From Apostichopus japonicus (lineage: Eukaryota > Echinodermata > Holothuroidea > Aspidochirotida > Stichopodidae), in contig NC_092570.1 of assembly GCF_037975245.1 (NCBI RefSeq), positions 2,005,501-2,069,500 on the forward strand: a stretch of 64,000 nucleotides of DNA, in the 5' to 3' direction. Position numbers and translations under genes: made by a program. The notes beneath the pieces are model-generated. The model saw nothing but the letters and a program-made list of their open reading frames with translations, did no database searches and was not told the DNA's origin. Positions 60,721-64,000 of this stretch are shown here, piece by piece (position 1 is the first letter of the stretch; the number at the start of each line of letters is the position of its first letter).

Positions 60721-61109
60721 AGAGGGCGCTGTCAAATCGGTCTTTAATTCCTGAGTAATCCGAATTGTTTACAGATCTCTGAATTCATGTAGCACTTTTG
60801 TGTGAAAACATTCACAAGCCTATGGACACGCAAGAAGATCTCCCATGCAGACACACTGCGTGATTGACTAGGTTCAACTTAACGCACTTTGGCTGTATGA
60901 ACAAAGCGCTTTTGAAAACACAAGTTAAGCTGCTTAGAAGAATTAGTTCGACATGAAACTTCCAAAAAGAACTCATATTCAATAATTACGAACGAAATTG
61001 TCTACACTACTATAGTAATCAACTCACGGTCCAATTATGAACGGCAATCAGAAACTGCAGCCTGTCAAGTATTGCAGAACTAGATAGGACCGATATGGTG
61101 GCGCCCTCT
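60721..61109. mobile_element. Inverted-repeat element (MITE-like), copy 3
   Basis: Begins AGAGGGCGCTGTCAAATCGG and ends AGGACCGATATGGTGGCGCC plus CTCT, with the shared internal line GTGATTGACTAG. A possible fourth, badly decayed copy spans about 60068-60340: GGAGGGCGCC at its left, GCACCCTCTGTTGATTT at its right. Confidence 0.75.
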
Positions 61110-61654
61110 ATTAATTTTAAGCAGGGCTGGAGAACCCCATTTACTCTGCTTGATTTTTGCAGTTTTTGAGGTTTGTGGAGTATGAATTTAGTTTACAATA
61201 AATTACCGGCAATACCAAGGTTTTCTACACAAATATTGCTATACATCATTTTTCAGCAAAGTATGGGGAATTAATTTGATTATTTCCATGGCACTGAACG
61301 GAGGTAATCTCACCTAGGAGTAGACTGTCTAAAACAAATTTTTAGCAAAAATATTAAATTTCAAGACCAGTGACTGCCTAACTGTATATTATTAATTTAA
61401 ACCTTACTTTGAAAAAAAGCCAAAAATTTTACTGTTAGCTGTTAAACTTGAAAGAGTATATGCTGTTTGTGCTCTCGATTAAATTGTTAGGAACTTGACA
61501 TAAATTGTCTGAAGATGTTTTCTGTTTCCCCTAGTGACACTATTCCATTCAATGGAAACATGTCATAAGTGTGAGTCATAGATATTTATTTTTTTTGGCA
61601 AAAAAAGAGGAACATCAAAAGTTTTACTTTACCATGAAACTGTTTTCCCTGCCA

Positions 61655-62205
61655 CTCTCTATCATCTAAGCCCTCTTCTATGTGTCCTAAACCTCACCCA
61701 CTTTCCCTCTTTATATCATCTAAGCCCTCTTCTATGCATCCTGTACCTCGCCCCTGTCTATCATCTAAGCCCTTTTCTATGCCTCCCGCATCTCACCCCC
61801 TGCCCCTCTCTATCATCTAAGCCCTCTTCTATGTATCCTGTACCTCGCCCCTGTCTATCATCTAAGCCCTTTTCTATGCCTCCCGCATCTCACCCCCTGT
61901 CCCTCTCTATCATCTTAATCTAAGCCCTCTTCTATGCGCCCTGTACCTCACCCCCTGTCTTTCTCTATCATCTAAGTCCTCTTCTATGCGCCCTGTACCT
62001 CACCCCCTGTCCCTCTTTACCATGAAAGCCCTCTTCTATGCGTCCTGTATCTCACCCCCTGTCCCTCTCTATCATATAAGCCCTTCTATGCGTCCTGTAT
62101 CTCATCCCCTGCCCCTCTCTATCATCTAAGCCCTCTCCTATGCATCCTGCATCTCACCCCCTGCCCCTCTCTATCATCTAAGCCCTCTTCTATGCATCCT
62201 GTCAC
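61655..62205. repeat. Pyrimidine-rich satellite, 45- and 52-bp units
   Basis: About eleven copies of TCTATCATCTAAGCCCTCTT, TATGC and CACCCCCTG lines. Spacings of 54, 45, 52 and 45 bp were measured over the first units, suggesting alternating variants. Confidence 0.92.
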
Positions 62206-64000
62206 TATGCAAGCAGACTATATACTGCATGTTATTGCTCAACTATTTTTCGTCAAAGCTTAATTATTTTATGGTACACTTATTTCCCTCTCGACACTTC
62301 TGCTGATGTCGGGAATGATCATAATACACTGTCACTTCTAAGTATTAAACTTACAGGTTAATAAGGAAGCCATTATGACTATAAAGAAGGCAAAAAAGGG
62401 GGGGGGGGAACGGTAGGTACTAAAACTAAATAGAAATAATAATAATAATAATGATGATGTTAATAATAATAATAATCATAATAATATGTGGTGTTGGTAT
62501 CATACGACAAAGAACCGTGTGTTATAAGAAGAACACTCAATAGCTACAGACCCAAACATTACAATGTTCAAAAATATAAAAAAACGAGAGGAAAAAGAAA
62601 GAAAAAAACCCAAGAAAGCCAACCACTAGAGAGGTCAGGCCACAACCATCGCCATTTTTTTTCCTTCTCAAAGCAAGCATTTTCAAACCTGAAACACTTG
62701 TTGATCCATTTTGTAAAAAGTTGTGCACGAATCTTCACCAGCTTTTGTTCCCATTCTTTAATTATTGGTCATCCCTTTTGTTTGGTAGCAACAGGCAACG
62801 AAATGTCTACTGCTACTTTGTTCAGCCTGACGGTGTCCAGAAGTTTCTGTTTGCACTCTTAATTCACGTTGGACTGGTGGCAACGCCGTGGGGAAAAAAA
62901 ACAGTAGCTTCCTCTACGTACGTCCATAGAAAGCACCAATTTTTGTATGATCTGACTCCTCCACATTTTGTTCCAAAATTCCTTCGTGACACATTAAAAT
63001 TTCGGCCCTCGTTAGGCCCTTTTGTCTCTAGGATTTTCTTCGTCCCCTGGACAGGTGTGTGTCCCATTCGGGCGTTAAACAAGAAACAAAACAGGTTACA
63101 GTGAGACCCCCTCAGTCCTGCATGCCCAGATCTGGCAAAGGCAGCAGCGATCCAGGTGCGTATTATCCCTTCAGACGATGATATCTGTCGGTGACTACAC
63201 ACTCAAGGGTGCTCAAAGTATGAAGATGTTACATAAGAGGTTTTCCTTATGAGACTGCGTTTCATGTTCCCGCTACTACCGTTGGTGCTATAGTCCACAT
63301 AACAAGAATGTACAAGTTTAGCGCATGTAGGACTGCATATATGCTCCCCGTGTGATGAAGACGTAATGAAGCCACCGCCCCAGAAGAGGCGGCGGATGTA
63401 ATGTTTATGACTTCAATGTTACTTTGGCAACCCAGGTCCTCAGCACTCATGGATATGTTCCCCTCCTTTGAGAAATCACATCTGAAACAAAGCTCTTTCT
63501 TCTCTTGTTGTATGAGAGATCTCGATCTCGCAGTTTCTCTTGGCCCTAAAGAAGCAAAGATAAGATGGAAAGAGAAAAGAATGTGCTTTTATGACCAGCT
63601 GATTAAACTTATGGTTTGTATCAGTTTTTCGAGATGGTTTCGAGAGGGTTTAAGGCCCCCCCCTCCCCTCCACCACCATCTCCTTCATCAATGGTGACAA
63701 TATTTTGTTTTTCTTCAAAATTTGACCAACCAACCATTCAGAACACTTTACTCAAAGTTTATTTCAAATGATGAAAAAGTATCATTGGCTTTCCAAGTTT
63801 TTGGACAACTGGACTGTTACACAAGGATTTCTCATTTGCTGAGAACATTGAAACGGCCTGGACAAGCTTATATATGTTATTGTCTGACATCACTGGCAAT
63901 AGTTCTGTAAGACTAGCTGTTGTACACTCATAAGAGAAAAAAAGTCTTTGAGTAATTGTTTGTGACACTGAATTAATCGTATAAAACATTCATTAATGAA

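Larger units (their letters stand above)
46417..64000. other. Gene-poor region with several satellites
   Basis: About 17.6 kb with no recognisable gene on either strand. Apart from the repeats listed separately, it holds AT-rich unique sequence, (AT)n at about 50131-50185 and 54113-54150, a GAA-rich run near 54390-54425, an (AAT)n run at about 62432-62487 and many G or C homopolymers. Sequence from about 62.7 kb onward looks less AT-rich, and one weak minus-strand exon candidate is discussed under findings. Confidence 0.6.

Noticed and set aside
62721-63104. 127-codon + strand frame and the overlapping 112-codon minus frame
   Set aside because: Both strands are open over the same bases, neither translation is recognised, and no splice pair could be fitted with confidence.

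Overview
The window is animal nuclear DNA. It holds two multi-exon genes on the + strand, GT-AG introns of roughly 0.1 to 3 kb, tRNA-derived SINEs, a family of short inverted-repeat elements and many tandem arrays. Nothing prokaryotic, plasmid-like or viral was recognised. The style (kilobase introns, abundant satellites, a basement-membrane collagen) fits a marine invertebrate. An echinoderm or another invertebrate deuterostome is my best guess, but that is inference and no species is claimed.

Region 1 (1 to about 30.3 kb) is the 3' three quarters of a type IV collagen gene of the alpha-1/alpha-5 type. Twenty-three coding exons (1561-28069) join without a frame break into about 1,325 codons. 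Twenty-one of them encode Gly-X-Y triple helix with short interruptions. The last of these 21 and two more encode a complete 230-residue NC1 domain with all 12 cysteines and the Met93 and Lys211 sulfilimine cross-link positions. The gene's 5' end lies before the window. A 3' UTR of about 2.2 kb probably ends at paired AATAAA signals at 30296-30312.

Region 2 (30.3-32.9 kb) is intergenic and contains a near-perfect 52-bp-arm hairpin and a TCGA/ACGT-rich patch. Region 3 (32879-40103) is a complete eight-exon mannose-6-phosphate isomerase gene (MPI, 428 aa). All four zinc ligands and the active-site arginine align with the human enzyme. Its first coding exon has only 16 coding bases, and intron 1 holds a 250-bp fold-back.

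Region 4 (40.1-64 kb) has no gene I can recognise. It contains possible MPI 3' UTR sequence with poly(A) signals at 41451, 44656, 44719 and 46411, a full SINE, two copies of an inverted-repeat element (a third lies in MPI), and several AT-rich or pyrimidine-rich satellites. A weak minus-strand exon candidate lies near 63.3-63.5 kb.

The two genes share no operon or evident regulatory unit: one builds basement membrane, the other feeds mannose into glycosylation. No new protein system was found. The most unusual material is in the non-coding DNA: a dispersed intronic repeat carrying perfect DR1 nuclear-receptor motifs, an inverted-repeat element whose ends match the core of the CTCF motif, two long hairpins, and a triplicated splice-acceptor region in the collagen gene.
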